Source: Hahellaceae bacterium (GTDB lineage: Bacteria > Pseudomonadota > Gammaproteobacteria > Pseudomonadales > Oleiphilaceae). Taken from it: a DNA stretch of 64,000 nt. Within the stretch, counting starts at the first letter, position 1, and each line of letters opens with the position of its first letter. Where the stretch lies: NCBI GenBank assembly GCA_024234505.1, contig JACKOD010000006.1, positions 248,001-312,000 of the forward strand, written 5' to 3'. The notes under the pieces are model-generated. The model was not told the origin of the DNA. It did not search any database and saw only the letters and a program-made list of their open reading frames with translations. The position numbers and the translations under genes were made by a program. Below are positions 36,133 through 44,856 of this stretch, one piece after another.

Positions 36133-36390
36133 TCAGGCCTCTGAAGAAGACTTCTGAACCATTTTCTGAAGGTTTTCATGGATTTTGAAAAGCACGATCA
36201 TGAGTTCACACCAGATTCTTGCACCAATTCCACCGCCAATAATAATTCCCAGACCACCAAAAAAATTGCTCTGATAGCCGCCAAACATGGTTGCCAGACC
36301 GCTGAACAGTGCGCCGAGCAGCATCAGCCAATAGACAAACGTAATGATCTTGGGGGTCAACATGGATTCGAACAAAAAAATGTCTTTCAT
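36133..36390 (-). CDS. Small DUF4282 membrane protein
   Basis: An 85-residue protein with two hydrophobic segments (about 14-36, ITFVYWLMLLGALFSGLATMF, and 42-66, a Gly-rich GGLGIIIGGGIGARIWCELMIV). The start FFES-like FLFESMLTPKIITFVYW and the closing RIWCELMIVLFKIHENLQ match DUF4282. The function of the family is unknown. AAGGA precedes the ATG. It sits alone between the SRPBCC and CPCC genes. Confidence 0.78.
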   Translation of the reverse strand: MKDIFLFESMLTPKIITFVYWLMLLGALFSGLATMFGGYQSNFFGGLGIIIGGGIGARIWCELMIVLFKIHENLQKMVQKSSSEA

Positions 36391-36470
36391 AAGTAATTCC
36401 TTTTAAGGTTAATAGTTCCTGCCATTGCGCCACCGGATCGTCGCAACGAACCCATCAGGGCAAGGCCTGG

Positions 36471-36491
36471 GCCCGCCCTGAACAGGCGGGC
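36471..36491 (-). terminator. GC-rich hairpin after the CPCC gene
   Basis: GCCCGCC (36471-36477) pairs perfectly with GGCGGGC (36485-36491) around a 7-nt loop. It lies about 78 bp beyond the stop of the minus-strand CPCC gene and upstream of the DUF4282 gene. No clear T-run follows on either strand, so it may be a REP-type palindrome and not a terminator. Confidence 0.4.
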
Positions 36492-36568
36492 TATCTTATC
36501 CAGAGTAACACCGGAAAAAGTATCTAACGTTTCACATAACAGGAAAATATCGTACGCCGACCCAGCCG

Positions 36569-37060
36569 TTACGGCTTTAGCGTTTTTCCATAAGCCTGAA
36601 TCTGACGCTTTACCTCCTGATATAGCGCCCGCTCGGTCGTTAATATCTGCCTCCAGAGTTCGGCAATCCCGATATTGCCTTCACTGAGTAGACGGTCAAA
36701 CAGGGCGATTAGTTCAATTTTTATTTTTAACTGCTCTGCCGAATCGCCTCGCGTGAGCGTGGTGTTGTTCTCCGGGGAGTACATGATTCTATATTTCAGA
36801 AAGTTTTCCCGCGCCTGATCCAGAGAATAACCGCCGTTAGGCCCTCCCTGACACGCTGCTGAATCGTCATCGTCCTGGCCATCGTCTTCCCAGTTGCAAA
36901 GCTCACAGATGTCGTAGGTTCCGCGCTCGTCTAACGTAGGATAACCACAGCAAGGACAGCTGACCCGGCGCATTTTTTTCACGCCCGATTTGGATTCGAG
37001 TTTTATTTGCTTGCACTGTGCATCAAACATTTCACGCTTTTGGATCAAGGTCGCCGACAT
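36569..37060 (-). CDS. Cysteine-rich CPCC domain protein
   Basis: A 163-residue protein carrying the Cys-rich CPCC motif: SCPCCGYPTLDERGTYDICELCNWEDDGQDD at about 36-66, with two Cys pairs that look like a zinc ribbon, followed by GGPNGGYSLDQARENF, which is conserved in the family. The C-terminal helical part (about 100-160) is less conserved. I chose ATG 37060 (MSATLIQKREMF), preceded by GGGAGGG; this overlaps the end of the upstream dioxygenase gene by 29 bp, consistent with coupling. The family function is unknown and some members occur near toxin or polymorphic-immunity loci; nothing here supports that role. Confidence 0.75.
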   Translation of the reverse strand: MSATLIQKREMFDAQCKQIKLESKSGVKKMRRVSCPCCGYPTLDERGTYDICELCNWEDDGQDDDDSAACQGGPNGGYSLDQARENFLKYRIMYSPENNTTLTRGDSAEQLKIKIELIALFDRLLSEGNIGIAELWRQILTTERALYQEVKRQIQAYGKTLKP

Positions 37061-37883
37061 TTTTTTCGCCCTCCCATAGGTAGGCACTCGCTTGTTTATT
37101 CAGGATGGTTTGTTTAAACACCTGATGGCACGCACGTTTGGCAACGCCATAGCAAACCAGTAATGGCAGTAAATGTTCTTCTCTGGGGTGACAATACCTT
37201 GCGGCGGGTGCCTCATCCCAATGCAGCAGGCGATGAGTGCGATCAGATTCACTGATGGACGGGTTGGCGCAGGTATCGCTTAACCATGCTTCAAATGATT
37301 CATTTCTGGCTTGCGATTCTGCCGTATTCGCGGCAAAAAATGCCTTCATGTTATGGAACGAAAAACCGGAACCGATCACCAGCAACCCCTCTTGCTCAAC
37401 ACTGGCAATGACTTCGCCTAGCCGGATATGGGCCTGCGGATCGAGTGAATCCAGCAACGACAACTGAACACAGGGGATATCGGCGTCGGGATACATGAGC
37501 TTCAAAGGCACAAATACGCCATGATCGAAGCCCCGCTGACTATCCAGCTCGGCCGCCATCCCCTGCTCCGACAAACCTTCATAAAGTTTGCGTGCGAGCG
37601 CAGGGGCGCCCAAGACAGGGTAACGAATCTCATAAGATGAGGCAGGGAATCCATAATAATCATAAATCAGTGGTGGATTCGGGCTGGAGGTGAGGGTTGG
37701 CCGAGAGGCCTCCCAGTGGGCGCTTACCACTAATATCGCTGAAGGTTTGGCGATTAACGTGGAAATTCGCTTTAATGCCGCAACCATGTCCGCATGTCCC
37801 GCATCGCCAAGCAAGGGCATAGGCCCACCGCCATGCGACAGAAACAGCACCGTATGGCTGGCAGCCGAATGAGCCTGAGTCAT
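37032..37883 (-). CDS. Class III extradiol dioxygenase, DODA/YgiD family
   Basis: A 283-residue LigB-fold dioxygenase of the 4,5-DOPA extradiol dioxygenase family. Metal and active-site contexts: FLSHGGGPMPLL (about 14-25), VVSAHWEAS (about 52-60), RGFDHGVFVPLKLMYPDADIPCVQLSL (about 116-142) and GSGFSFHNMKAF (about 170-181). The natural substrate of YgiD-type enzymes in bacteria is uncertain. AAGGGGAAAG precedes the ATG. Upstream lies the NYN gene by 25 bp and downstream the CPCC gene overlaps, suggesting one transcript. Confidence 0.88.
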   Translation of the reverse strand: MTQAHSAASHTVLFLSHGGGPMPLLGDAGHADMVAALKRISTLIAKPSAILVVSAHWEASRPTLTSSPNPPLIYDYYGFPASSYEIRYPVLGAPALARKLYEGLSEQGMAAELDSQRGFDHGVFVPLKLMYPDADIPCVQLSLLDSLDPQAHIRLGEVIASVEQEGLLVIGSGFSFHNMKAFFAANTAESQARNESFEAWLSDTCANPSISESDRTHRLLHWDEAPAARYCHPREEHLLPLLVCYGVAKRACHQVFKQTILNKQASAYLWEGEKNVGDLDPKA

Positions 37884-37908
37884 CGCACTTTCCCCTTTTG
37901 ATATAGAT

Positions 37909-38391
37909 TCACTGTGCTCTCAGCAAGAGCTCCCGATTGATCGGCACGTAACGTGTAGCGGCATTCATCAGCGACGCAGCCGTGAATTGCGGTACCCCGA
38001 AAACTTCGACGTGGATGCCCTTGTTCTGACAAAGTTTAGTCACCAGCAGGTCAAAGTCCCCGTCACCCGAGGCCAGTACAAGTACATCGGCCTCTGCAGC
38101 GTATTCCAGTGCATCCAGCGTAATGCCTACATCCCAGTCGCCTTTTGCTGATCCATCCGCACGCTGGATAAAGGGCTTGAGTTTGACCTCAAAACCAATC
38201 GCTCTGAGTATGTTCTGGAATTGGCGCTGTTTTTCATCTCCGCGGTCAATGGCGTAGGCGATGGCTTTAACGACCTGTCGCTGGTGCGTCGCCGCCGCCC
38301 AAAACGCGTTGTAATCGAAATTACAGCCATAGGATTGTTTGGTCGTGTAATAAAGATTTTGCACATCGGCGAGGATCACTACTTTTTGCAT
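37909..38391 (-). CDS. NYN domain (LabA/DUF88-like) putative ribonuclease
   Basis: A 160-residue PIN-like NYN-domain protein. The four acidic positions of the fold are visible: VVILADVQNLYY (about 4-15), DWDVGITLDALEYA (about 87-100), and LVLASGDGDFDLLVTKL (about 105-121). VEVFGVPQFTAASLMNAATRYVPI follows as in LabA/DUF88 proteins. The family is predicted to act on RNA; LabA itself affects cyanobacterial circadian output. Start context is weak. Adjacent genes give no functional clue. Confidence 0.82.
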   Translation of the reverse strand: MQKVVILADVQNLYYTTKQSYGCNFDYNAFWAAATHQRQVVKAIAYAIDRGDEKQRQFQNILRAIGFEVKLKPFIQRADGSAKGDWDVGITLDALEYAAEADVLVLASGDGDFDLLVTKLCQNKGIHVEVFGVPQFTAASLMNAATRYVPINRELLLRAQ

Positions 38392-38442
38392 TCAGGAAGC
38401 CATCCTCGTTCGTTAGTCATCAGATCCCGGTAGGGGTGATGT

Positions 38443-38892
38443 TTAATTTTGCTCACCCCGATAAGTATAAAATAGCCACGGCTTACTTTGGGTATTGAGC
38501 GCGTTGTAAGTGGACTGTGCGACCAGATTGTCCATGGCCGTTGTCCATTGTAACCGATATGCCCCCTGTTTAAGGGCATAATCAAGACAGTGTTGAATCA
38601 GAGCTTTGCCCATACCGCCGCCACGACACTCGGGTAGCACATACAAGTCATTCATCACCCCCACTTTTTCGGCCAACGTTGAAGAAAACGAAAAATACAG
38701 GGTCGCAAAGCCCGTCGGAACGCCCTCATTCATGTAAACAAATTGGCAGCCCTGGGGCTGGTCGGGGCCGAACTGGGAAAAAAACGTTTGATTCTTCGCG
38801 TCATCAATCACCGCGACCTGATAGAATTGCTGGTACTGCCGGATGAGCGGTAAGATCAATTGCAGGTTGTGTGGGCCAACGGTTTCTATCAT
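38443..38892 (-). CDS. GNAT family N-acetyltransferase
   Basis: A 149-residue single GNAT domain. I choose ATG 38892 (MIETVGPHNLQLILPLIRQYQQFYQV), with AAGGAGC in front; the frame extends to 38934 with 14 non-family residues. The acetyl-CoA loop is CRGGGMGKALIQHCLDYALKQG (in part, about 94-115), and VGVMNDLYVLPE precedes it. The substrate is unknown. Its upstream region carries 21-bp repeats. Confidence 0.85.
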   Translation of the reverse strand: MIETVGPHNLQLILPLIRQYQQFYQVAVIDDAKNQTFFSQFGPDQPQGCQFVYMNEGVPTGFATLYFSFSSTLAEKVGVMNDLYVLPECRGGGMGKALIQHCLDYALKQGAYRLQWTTAMDNLVAQSTYNALNTQSKPWLFYTYRGEQN

Positions 38893-38981
38893 ATTTTTGA
38901 AGCTCCTTTTCGATTTGCGTGTGGTGCAAATCATCCACTAAAAAAACACGATGACAAGCCGACGTTTTAGAGATTGTTATC

Positions 38982-39040
38982 CACATCAACATGTATTTTT
39001 TTCACATAAGCATGTATTTTTATCACATCAACATCAGGCA
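38982..39040 (+). repeat. 21-bp tandem repeats upstream of the GNAT gene
   Basis: Units begin CACATCAACATGTATTTTT (38982-39002) and CACATAAGCATGTATTTTT (39003-39023), followed by a partial CACATCAACAT (39024-39034). The first two differ at three of 21 positions. They lie 90-150 bp upstream of the minus-strand GNAT start and could be binding sites. Confidence 0.75.
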
Positions 39041-39111
39041 CATGCGGTTTGCGTGCTAACGCCTCCCTCGCGCGCTTGATAGCGTTTCAGTCCCGTTCAC
39101 AACGCACGTTT

Positions 39112-39849
39112 TCATTCCAGTTCATAACGCACTTTCAGGGCCTGCACCCAGTCTTTGTTTTCTTCAAGGAACTGGTTAAACGCGTCGACAATTTCAGGAT
39201 GACTGATTGAAGACAGATGATAGGTATTAGTGTCATGGGGTAATTGCTCATCAAACACCAAGCCGTCTTCTTGCTTGATCACATTCTTTAAGAAGTAGCG
39301 TGCGACCTTCACATTGAAATAGGCTCCATCAACCCGGCTGTTCAGGGCCTGATTACACATGCTTTCAAGATTCGACGACTCTTTAAGATCCATTTTTCCT
39401 TCCTTGACCCGACCCAGGTAGTTCCAGGGAGTAAATCCACGAACCACCCCCAGATGTTTGAAATTGTCGAGTCCCTGATGCAAACGAGCCGGTAAGACCA
39501 TGACACCATCGGTGTATGCCAGCACAGGGGTGCTGTAACGCACATCGAACTTGCCTTTTTCGTCTTTTGACCATAACGCATTGTCAGGAAATTTCAGATC
39601 CACTTTGCCGTCTACAAAGTACTTGGTGAGTCGGATCACGGGCAGGGCTTCGTAACGAAATTCATACCCCTTTTCCTGACCAAACCTATCCAGCAGGTCA
39701 CGCGCAAACCCTTTATATTGGCCGTACTCCGCTTTGTAAATCGGGTAATAGTCTATATTTTCGACCCCGATGGTATAGACGCGTGCCAAGGCATGTTGTG
39801 TCCACCCGACAGCAAGCAGCGTGATCATCAAAAAGCGAATCAGAGACAT
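39112..39849 (-). CDS. Periplasmic substrate-binding-like protein (SBP family 3)
   Basis: A 245-residue protein with an N-terminal signal peptide (MSLIRFLMITLLAVGWTQHALA, cleavage probably after ALA at about 22). The mature part resembles family 3 (amino-acid type) solute-binding domains: YTIGVENIDYYPIYK, GFARDLLDRFGQEKGYEF and VDLKFPDNALW. I start at ATG 39849 because a GAGGATAG site precedes it; an ATG at 39867 adds six residues. No transporter permease or ATPase gene is adjacent, so it may be an orphan sensor-like or accessory binding protein. Confidence 0.82.
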   Translation of the reverse strand: MSLIRFLMITLLAVGWTQHALARVYTIGVENIDYYPIYKAEYGQYKGFARDLLDRFGQEKGYEFRYEALPVIRLTKYFVDGKVDLKFPDNALWSKDEKGKFDVRYSTPVLAYTDGVMVLPARLHQGLDNFKHLGVVRGFTPWNYLGRVKEGKMDLKESSNLESMCNQALNSRVDGAYFNVKVARYFLKNVIKQEDGLVFDEQLPHDTNTYHLSSISHPEIVDAFNQFLEENKDWVQALKVRYELE

Positions 39850-39981
39850 GAGTCTATCCTCAATCATTATTATCTTAAAAGAAGCATAGACTATTTTTTA
39901 AACAATTCAGGGTGTGCGGACGTTAGCATCCAAAACGAAACCGGAAGCGCGCGCCAGGGTGCTCGATACCTGCGTGCGCCA

Positions 39982-40001
39982 CCCCGCCCTGAGCGGCGGG
40001 G
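39982..40001 (-). terminator. GC-rich hairpin downstream of ppnP
   Basis: CCCCGCC (39982-39988) pairs with GGCGGGG (39995-40001) over a 6-nt loop, 33 bp beyond the ppnP stop (minus strand). No T-tract is seen, so this is a candidate terminator or repeat palindrome only. Confidence 0.4.
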
Positions 40002-40033
40002 CTGGTCGCGCACCGGGTCAATACGCAATAAGA

Positions 40034-40315
40034 CTATTCGTATTTGCAGAGATAAGCGGTATCAATCTCAACTTGCAGGTCGAAAGACTGATTGGCTTCT
40101 ACGATAAACTGCTGTCCATCGCTGAAGGTCTGCCACTCATCGCTGCCGGGTAATTTCACCTTCAACGCGCCACTTACCACCGTCATATATTCACGCTGGC
40201 TGGTGCCAAACGTGTAGTTGCCAGGGGCCATGACGCCTACCGTGGCAGGCAGATCTTTCGTTTGCAGTGCAATAGATTTTACCTTGCCATCAAAGTATTC
40301 ATTTACTTTCAACAT
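40034..40315 (-). CDS. ppnP: Pyrimidine/purine nucleoside phosphorylase PpnP
   Basis: A 93-residue cupin-fold protein of the PpnP (DUF1255, YaiE) family that phosphorolyses several nucleosides to base and ribose 1-phosphate. The start MLKVNEYFDGKVKSIALQ matches the family exactly; APGNYTFGTSQREYMTVVSGALKV and the end TAYLCKYE also fit. The frame opens earlier at 40402 but the GGGAGAG site and family start mark ATG 40315. Confidence 0.93.
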   Translation of the reverse strand: MLKVNEYFDGKVKSIALQTKDLPATVGVMAPGNYTFGTSQREYMTVVSGALKVKLPGSDEWQTFSDGQQFIVEANQSFDLQVEIDTAYLCKYE

Positions 40316-40423
40316 ATCGCTCTCCCGAATGGGGCATAGATAATAGGGAGCGGCGATTATAGCGGGGGAATCCCGGTACGTCTTCTGTTTGTTAAGACGC
40401 ACCAGCAGGAAGAATCCACCTGC

Positions 40424-42208
40424 TCAAACGACCGTCATCTGCGAACTCATCGCTTGTTGTGATGCCGGTATGTCGGTCGTTTCACTGCCTGCCCGGGACA
40501 GCAGATTGTAACGTTTACGCTTGCTGTCCAGAATGCGATTCAGGTCAACAACTACTAAGCCGTCAATGCAATCGGAAAAATCCGGATCCACGTTAAAGGC
40601 CATGAAGCTCGCCCCGCCCGGCTCGCACAATTCGCTGTACTGCTTATATAAGGTCGGCACCGAATAGCCAAGATGGGATAGCTGCGCCTTGAGCTGCACA
40701 AAAGCGTCACGGCCTTCCAGGCCATGAAACTGTAGATCCAGCAGGTCCCGGCTCAAGGGATCAATAACATAAGGTAAATTGCCGATCGCCCCAGAACATT
40801 CGCTGGCAAAATAACGGCTGTAGAAATACACCAGCAGATCTTTAGCCTCTCGCGAGTAACTGTTACTGATGCTCACCGGGCCCAATAAATAGCGATACTG
40901 GGGGTTTTTATTTAAAAAGGCAGAAATACCGTACCAGAGATATTCCAGACTGCGGGTTCCCCAATAACGAGGCTGAACGAAGCTTCTCCCCAGTTCTAAA
41001 CCTTCTTCAAGCAGCTCGCGCATTTCCGGTTGAAACTGAAACAGCGTGGCACTGTAAATCCCGGGCTGACCGGCATCATTAATGCGATCACCCGTACCAC
41101 ACAACCGGTACGCGCCGACGACCTCCAGGGCCTGATCATCCCAGAGCACAATATGGAAATAGCTACGATCAAAACGGTCCATATCGCGCCTTCCCCCCGT
41201 GCCCTCGCCCACCAGTCTGAAGGCTTCTTCACGCAGGCGGCCAATTTCCCGCATCAGACTGGAATCATGAGTGTGACGATATAAATAAATCTTTTTATGA
41301 TCTTTGGTTTCGCCCAGCAGTTCGCATTGCAAAATATCCTTTCGCAGCAGAATGCGGTTTTCCGGATGGGCAATGGCCTTTTGCGTTCTGAACAGTGAGT
41401 CCTTGCCTTTTGCCAGTCGGTAAACCTGTTTTTTGAAGATCTTTGCCAACGTTTTCATGGGAACATTGGGCAAGCGGTAATCTGCGGGCATGACCGGCTC
41501 ACCAATACGGATAGCGACCGAATTGCGAGCATGTTTGAACATTTCCCGTATCAGCCACAACGTAGACAAAGGCTTGGAAACAAAGGACAGACTGTAAAAG
41601 AAGACAGAATTTCGGGCGTCCACCAACACGGGTAGAATCGGCGATTGCGTTGCCTCGGCAATGCGTAAAAAACCCGTTCGCCATTTGCCATCCCGAATCC
41701 CGGACGGCCCCATGCGAGACACTTCTCCGGCGGGGAAAATAATCAACGCACCTTCGTTTTCGAGATGCTGATGCACGGCTCGCAGGCGCTCTCTGGCGGT
41801 GCCGCCTCGAATATTATCAACAGGCATCAACAGGTCATGCAGAGGCTGAATGCTCATGAGAAAGTCATTCGCCATCACCTTCACATCCTGTCGTACGTCG
41901 CTCACCAGTTTGAGTAGTGCCATGCCATCCAGCGTCCCAATGGGGTGATTGGCAATGATGACGACTCGCCCGGATACCGGAATCCGCTCCTTTTCGTTGT
42001 GGCGAACCGAAAAGCTGAAGTCAAAATAACTGAAAACTTCTTCTATAAACTCGATACCCGTTAAATGCGGATAACGCTCGCCAAACTGCTGAAACTCCTT
42101 TTCGTGAAAAAGCATTCGCAACGCGCCCAATAAAGGGCGACGAAAAAAGCGGGCGCGATTAAGTAATTCAGGGAAGCGTTCTTCTATAACACTTTGTACA
42201 TTCAGCAT
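40424..42208 (-). CDS. Fused PlsC-type acyltransferase and OlsB-type N-acyltransferase (OlsF-like)
   Basis: A 594-residue two-domain protein. The N-terminal half (about 75-260) is a lysophospholipid O-acyltransferase: VIIANHPIGTLDGMALL has the NHPxGxxDG variant of the HX4D motif, and IIFPAGEVSRMGPSG is the second motif. The C-terminal half (about 310-560) is a GNAT-type acyl-ACP N-acyltransferase of the OlsB kind (REIGRLREEAFRLVGEGTG, GAYRLC, LLGPVSISNSYS). This order matches the bifunctional ornithine lipid synthase OlsF described in Serratia, where the C-terminal half N-acylates ornithine and the N-terminal half O-acylates it. ATG 42208 (MLNVQSVIEERFPELL) follows CTGGAGAC. Other amino-acid lipids are possible products. 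Confidence 0.82.
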   Translation of the reverse strand: MLNVQSVIEERFPELLNRARFFRRPLLGALRMLFHEKEFQQFGERYPHLTGIEFIEEVFSYFDFSFSVRHNEKERIPVSGRVVIIANHPIGTLDGMALLKLVSDVRQDVKVMANDFLMSIQPLHDLLMPVDNIRGGTARERLRAVHQHLENEGALIIFPAGEVSRMGPSGIRDGKWRTGFLRIAEATQSPILPVLVDARNSVFFYSLSFVSKPLSTLWLIREMFKHARNSVAIRIGEPVMPADYRLPNVPMKTLAKIFKKQVYRLAKGKDSLFRTQKAIAHPENRILLRKDILQCELLGETKDHKKIYLYRHTHDSSLMREIGRLREEAFRLVGEGTGGRRDMDRFDRSYFHIVLWDDQALEVVGAYRLCGTGDRINDAGQPGIYSATLFQFQPEMRELLEEGLELGRSFVQPRYWGTRSLEYLWYGISAFLNKNPQYRYLLGPVSISNSYSREAKDLLVYFYSRYFASECSGAIGNLPYVIDPLSRDLLDLQFHGLEGRDAFVQLKAQLSHLGYSVPTLYKQYSELCEPGGASFMAFNVDPDFSDCIDGLVVVDLNRILDSKRKRYNLLSRAGSETTDIPASQQAMSSQMTVV

Positions 42209-42311
42209 GAGCCAGTCTCCAGTTGCTTCAGCCGGATGCCGCCGGCCTTCACCGCAACACACGATTGCCATGAGCCTTCAGCCTCTTTGCTGTGGAGCCT
42301 ACCCCTTGCAG

Positions 42312-42335
42312 ATGACGCTTATGCGTCATTTTGTT
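42312..42335 (+). terminator. Hairpin with T-rich tail, plus-strand orientation
   Basis: ATGACGC (42312-42318) pairs perfectly with GCGTCAT (42323-42329) around TTAT and is followed by TTTGTTT on the plus strand. Both neighbouring genes are on the minus strand, so the target transcript is unclear; it may limit antisense reading. Confidence 0.45.
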
Positions 42336-42390
42336 TGCAGATATATTTCAACCCGATGGGGTAATGCGAGCCACCACCCCGGTTCGAAAA

Positions 42391-43230
42391 TCAGTGCCAC
42401 TCCTTAATCTGATAAATCACCCACCAAGGCGCATCCAACGGTAAATCATGCCCTGCACGCTGATGCTGCTTCAGGCGCACCTGCCAGGCCTTGGCCATGC
42501 GCTGGCTGCAACTGACATCGACAATGCGGTCATGCTCACTGGCCAGCATCAGCATCGGCACGGCCGGTGCGGTGTCAGGTGGATTAAAGCGTCCTGCGGC
42601 CACCATCTGCCGAAACAGGTTTCGCTTGCTGACCGGCTTGCTTTGCGCGATATGAATCCACTCCCCGAGCGCCTGCCGACGGGCCGACTCCTTGTTGGAG
42701 GTCATCTCAAGAATCAGGCTTTCCTGGGATTGCTTGTTTAACCACAGGGCGCGCAATATCCGTGGATAATTGGCCGCCCGCAAACGATGATAAAACGGGC
42801 TGAAGGTGCTCAAACTGGTATTGATCAATACGGCGGAGTTCACTTCCTCCGGATAGCGTTGCGCCCAGTCCACCACCATCATCCCGCCCATGGAAATGCC
42901 CAGCAAATTCAACGGTTTTTTCAGATCTGGCATCAAACTCAGGGTTTCCCGCAATTGCTCTACGGCGGCGGCAATGTTCAACGGACTGGCTTCCTGGTGG
43001 CGGCTGCCATTACCCGGAACATCCAGCGTGAGAATTTTGCAGTGAGGCATGGCTTTACGCATCAGGTCGGGAAATCGGCCCCAATGCCGTTGCTCGCGAA
43101 GCAGCCCGCGGATCAGCACCCAGGTGCCGTGGCTCCGGCCCTGCGCCGGATCTGTTGTACTGACCGGCGCCTGACGTGCGGCGGGTGGCGTGGTTTCAGT
43201 CGATTTCATCTTCCCTGCGATTGCTGGCAT
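42391..43230 (-). CDS. Alpha/beta hydrolase
   Basis: A 279-residue alpha/beta-hydrolase fold protein. Nucleophile elbow GISMGG (about 121-126), oxyanion region VLIRGLLREQRHWGRF (in place of the usual HG), acid loop ASEHDRIVDV (about 229-238) and catalytic His in RAGHDLPLDAP (about 261-271). The first about 35 residues are Pro/Thr-rich and non-conserved. A very good AGGAGGGTGATCC site fixes the ATG at 43230. It starts 16 bp after the M14 peptidase gene ends, so the two are co-transcribed. Substrate unknown. Confidence 0.85.
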   Translation of the reverse strand: MPAIAGKMKSTETTPPAARQAPVSTTDPAQGRSHGTWVLIRGLLREQRHWGRFPDLMRKAMPHCKILTLDVPGNGSRHQEASPLNIAAAVEQLRETLSLMPDLKKPLNLLGISMGGMMVVDWAQRYPEEVNSAVLINTSLSTFSPFYHRLRAANYPRILRALWLNKQSQESLILEMTSNKESARRQALGEWIHIAQSKPVSKRNLFRQMVAAGRFNPPDTAPAVPMLMLASEHDRIVDVSCSQRMAKAWQVRLKQHQRAGHDLPLDAPWWVIYQIKEWH

Positions 43231-43246
43231 GGATCACCCTCCTGGC

Positions 43247-44320
43247 TTACCTGGCTGAACAAAACACATCGCTGTACCAGAGCGCTCTGGCTTCATCACG
43301 ATTTCGTTCGCGTATCATAGCGGAAGACCAGCGGTCATAGGAACGGGTAGCGCGTACCAAAAATTCCATGAGCAGTTGATGGTGGCGTAAAACCCGTCGC
43401 ACCCGGTGTGGCTGAATCGGATGAAACATGCCTACCAGCCGCCTTAATTGTGCCGGATTTTTCTTCACCCACAACCAGGACCCCATTTCCAGCGTCAGCG
43501 GCAGAAAAGTTCTTTGCTGCTCAATTGCTTGTAAATAAAGATGATCCCACAAGTCGCCGTGAGTCGTGTAGTGGCGCGACTGAGGCTCAAACAGGTAGTG
43601 CAGGTGTGGATAGGTCGTAAAAAGCATTTTTCGCAATTGATATAATTCCGGCAAATGTTCAACTACCTGCGTTCGACTATAAGCATAGGGAAACCAGATG
43701 CGATCACGGGTACCAAAGCCGGAATGACAATCAAGAACCAGACTAAAAGGTGCAGGAAACAGCTCCTCGCGGATAACTTTGCCCAGCGCCAGCGCTTCGG
43801 ACTCCATGTCTGCCCCCAATCGACCGCGATACCAGGGTAAATGCCGGGAGAGACGATGCCCGCCCCCCAGCCAGGGTACTTTCTCATCGGCATCCACAGG
43901 CGAATTCCGCATCAAATCGACCCCATTACCATTGGCTCGCCAGTTGCGAAACATCCCTACCGGATTCATCAACGGCAGAAACACCAGCTTTACATGATTG
44001 AGCGTTTCCAGCAGGGTTTCATCCCAGCGCAAACGCGTTATCAGCGATTCCAGAAAAGCCAGAATAACCTGGGTACCAATGCGTTCTACCCCGTGAATCC
44101 CGCCGACAAAAGCCAGCGCAGGAACCTCGGGTGAGGGATTCCCCAAGCGCAAAGAATAGACCGGATACAAATGATCACGGGTGGCACTGTAACTGATGAC
44201 ACGACTTTCCAGTAACGGGCCGGCTTGCTGTATCAGCGCCTCCAACTGACTTAATTCATCCAGATGCCCCTCATGCCGGGGAAACAAACCTTTGTTCACC
44301 AAAACTCGTGCTCCCATCAT
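43247..44320 (-). CDS. M14-family zinc carboxypeptidase-like protein
   Basis: A roughly 357-residue M14 metallopeptidase-type protein. Zinc ligands are seen as HxxE in GGIHGVERIGTQ (about 80) and the His of LDCHSGFG (about 208); the catalytic Glu is in LTLEMGSW (about 285). LMNPVGMFRNWRANGNGVDLMRN fits the substrate-binding Asn-Arg region. No signal peptide is obvious, so it is probably cytoplasmic. Start choice: the tandem ATG at 44320/44317; a GTG at 44350 adds ten hydrophobic residues. It is upstream of and coupled to the alpha/beta hydrolase. Confidence 0.85.
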   Translation of the reverse strand: MMGARVLVNKGLFPRHEGHLDELSQLEALIQQAGPLLESRVISYSATRDHLYPVYSLRLGNPSPEVPALAFVGGIHGVERIGTQVILAFLESLITRLRWDETLLETLNHVKLVFLPLMNPVGMFRNWRANGNGVDLMRNSPVDADEKVPWLGGGHRLSRHLPWYRGRLGADMESEALALGKVIREELFPAPFSLVLDCHSGFGTRDRIWFPYAYSRTQVVEHLPELYQLRKMLFTTYPHLHYLFEPQSRHYTTHGDLWDHLYLQAIEQQRTFLPLTLEMGSWLWVKKNPAQLRRLVGMFHPIQPHRVRRVLRHHQLLMEFLVRATRSYDRWSSAMIRERNRDEARALWYSDVFCSAR

Positions 44321-44442
44321 AAAAACCCAGGGCAAGCATAAAGAAACCACTCACACTATTTATGAATCTTATGTGAAAATTGACTCCACCTTCACAGGTC
44401 AAATCCTCCTGACCGCCCCCTGACCAGACTTGACAGGCTATT

Positions 44443-44811
44443 ATGTCCGTTGCGTTTTCCTCCCCTTATCTGCTCAGCGTCTGCCTGCTCGTGTGCAGTA
44501 ATATTTTTATGACCTTCGCCTGGTATGCCCACCTGCGAGAGCTAAAAGATAAACCCTGGATCATTGCCGCCCTGCTAAGCTGGATAATTGCATTGTTTGA
44601 ATATTTACTGCAGGTACCGGCAAATCGTATTGGTCACGAGGTCATGTCGGTGGGACAGCTGAAAATTGTGCAGGAAGTGATTACACTGTTGGTTTTTTTA
44701 CCCTTTTCCGTGTTCTATCTGCGGGAAAAGCTGACACTGGATTATTTATGGGCCGGCTTATGCCTTTTGGGCGCCGTCTATTTTATGTTTCGATCGAAAA
44801 TGGGCACCTGA
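44443..44811 (+). CDS. DUF486 (DMT-type) small membrane protein
   Basis: A 122-residue protein with four hydrophobic segments (about 8-28, 39-56, 75-95, 100-117). The signature NIFMTFAWYAHLRELKDKPWIIAALLSW and EYLLQVPANRIGHE identify DUF486, grouped with the drug/metabolite transporter superfamily as a half-size member. Transport activity is not shown for the family. It begins the small plus-strand group 44443-47365 and is divergent from the M14 gene. Confidence 0.87.
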   Translation: MSVAFSSPYLLSVCLLVCSNIFMTFAWYAHLRELKDKPWIIAALLSWIIALFEYLLQVPANRIGHEVMSVGQLKIVQEVITLLVFLPFSVFYLREKLTLDYLWAGLCLLGAVYFMFRSKMGT

Positions 44812-44856
44812 CCTGCCCCATGCCCACATCATTCCAATCAAACCAAGGAACCCATC

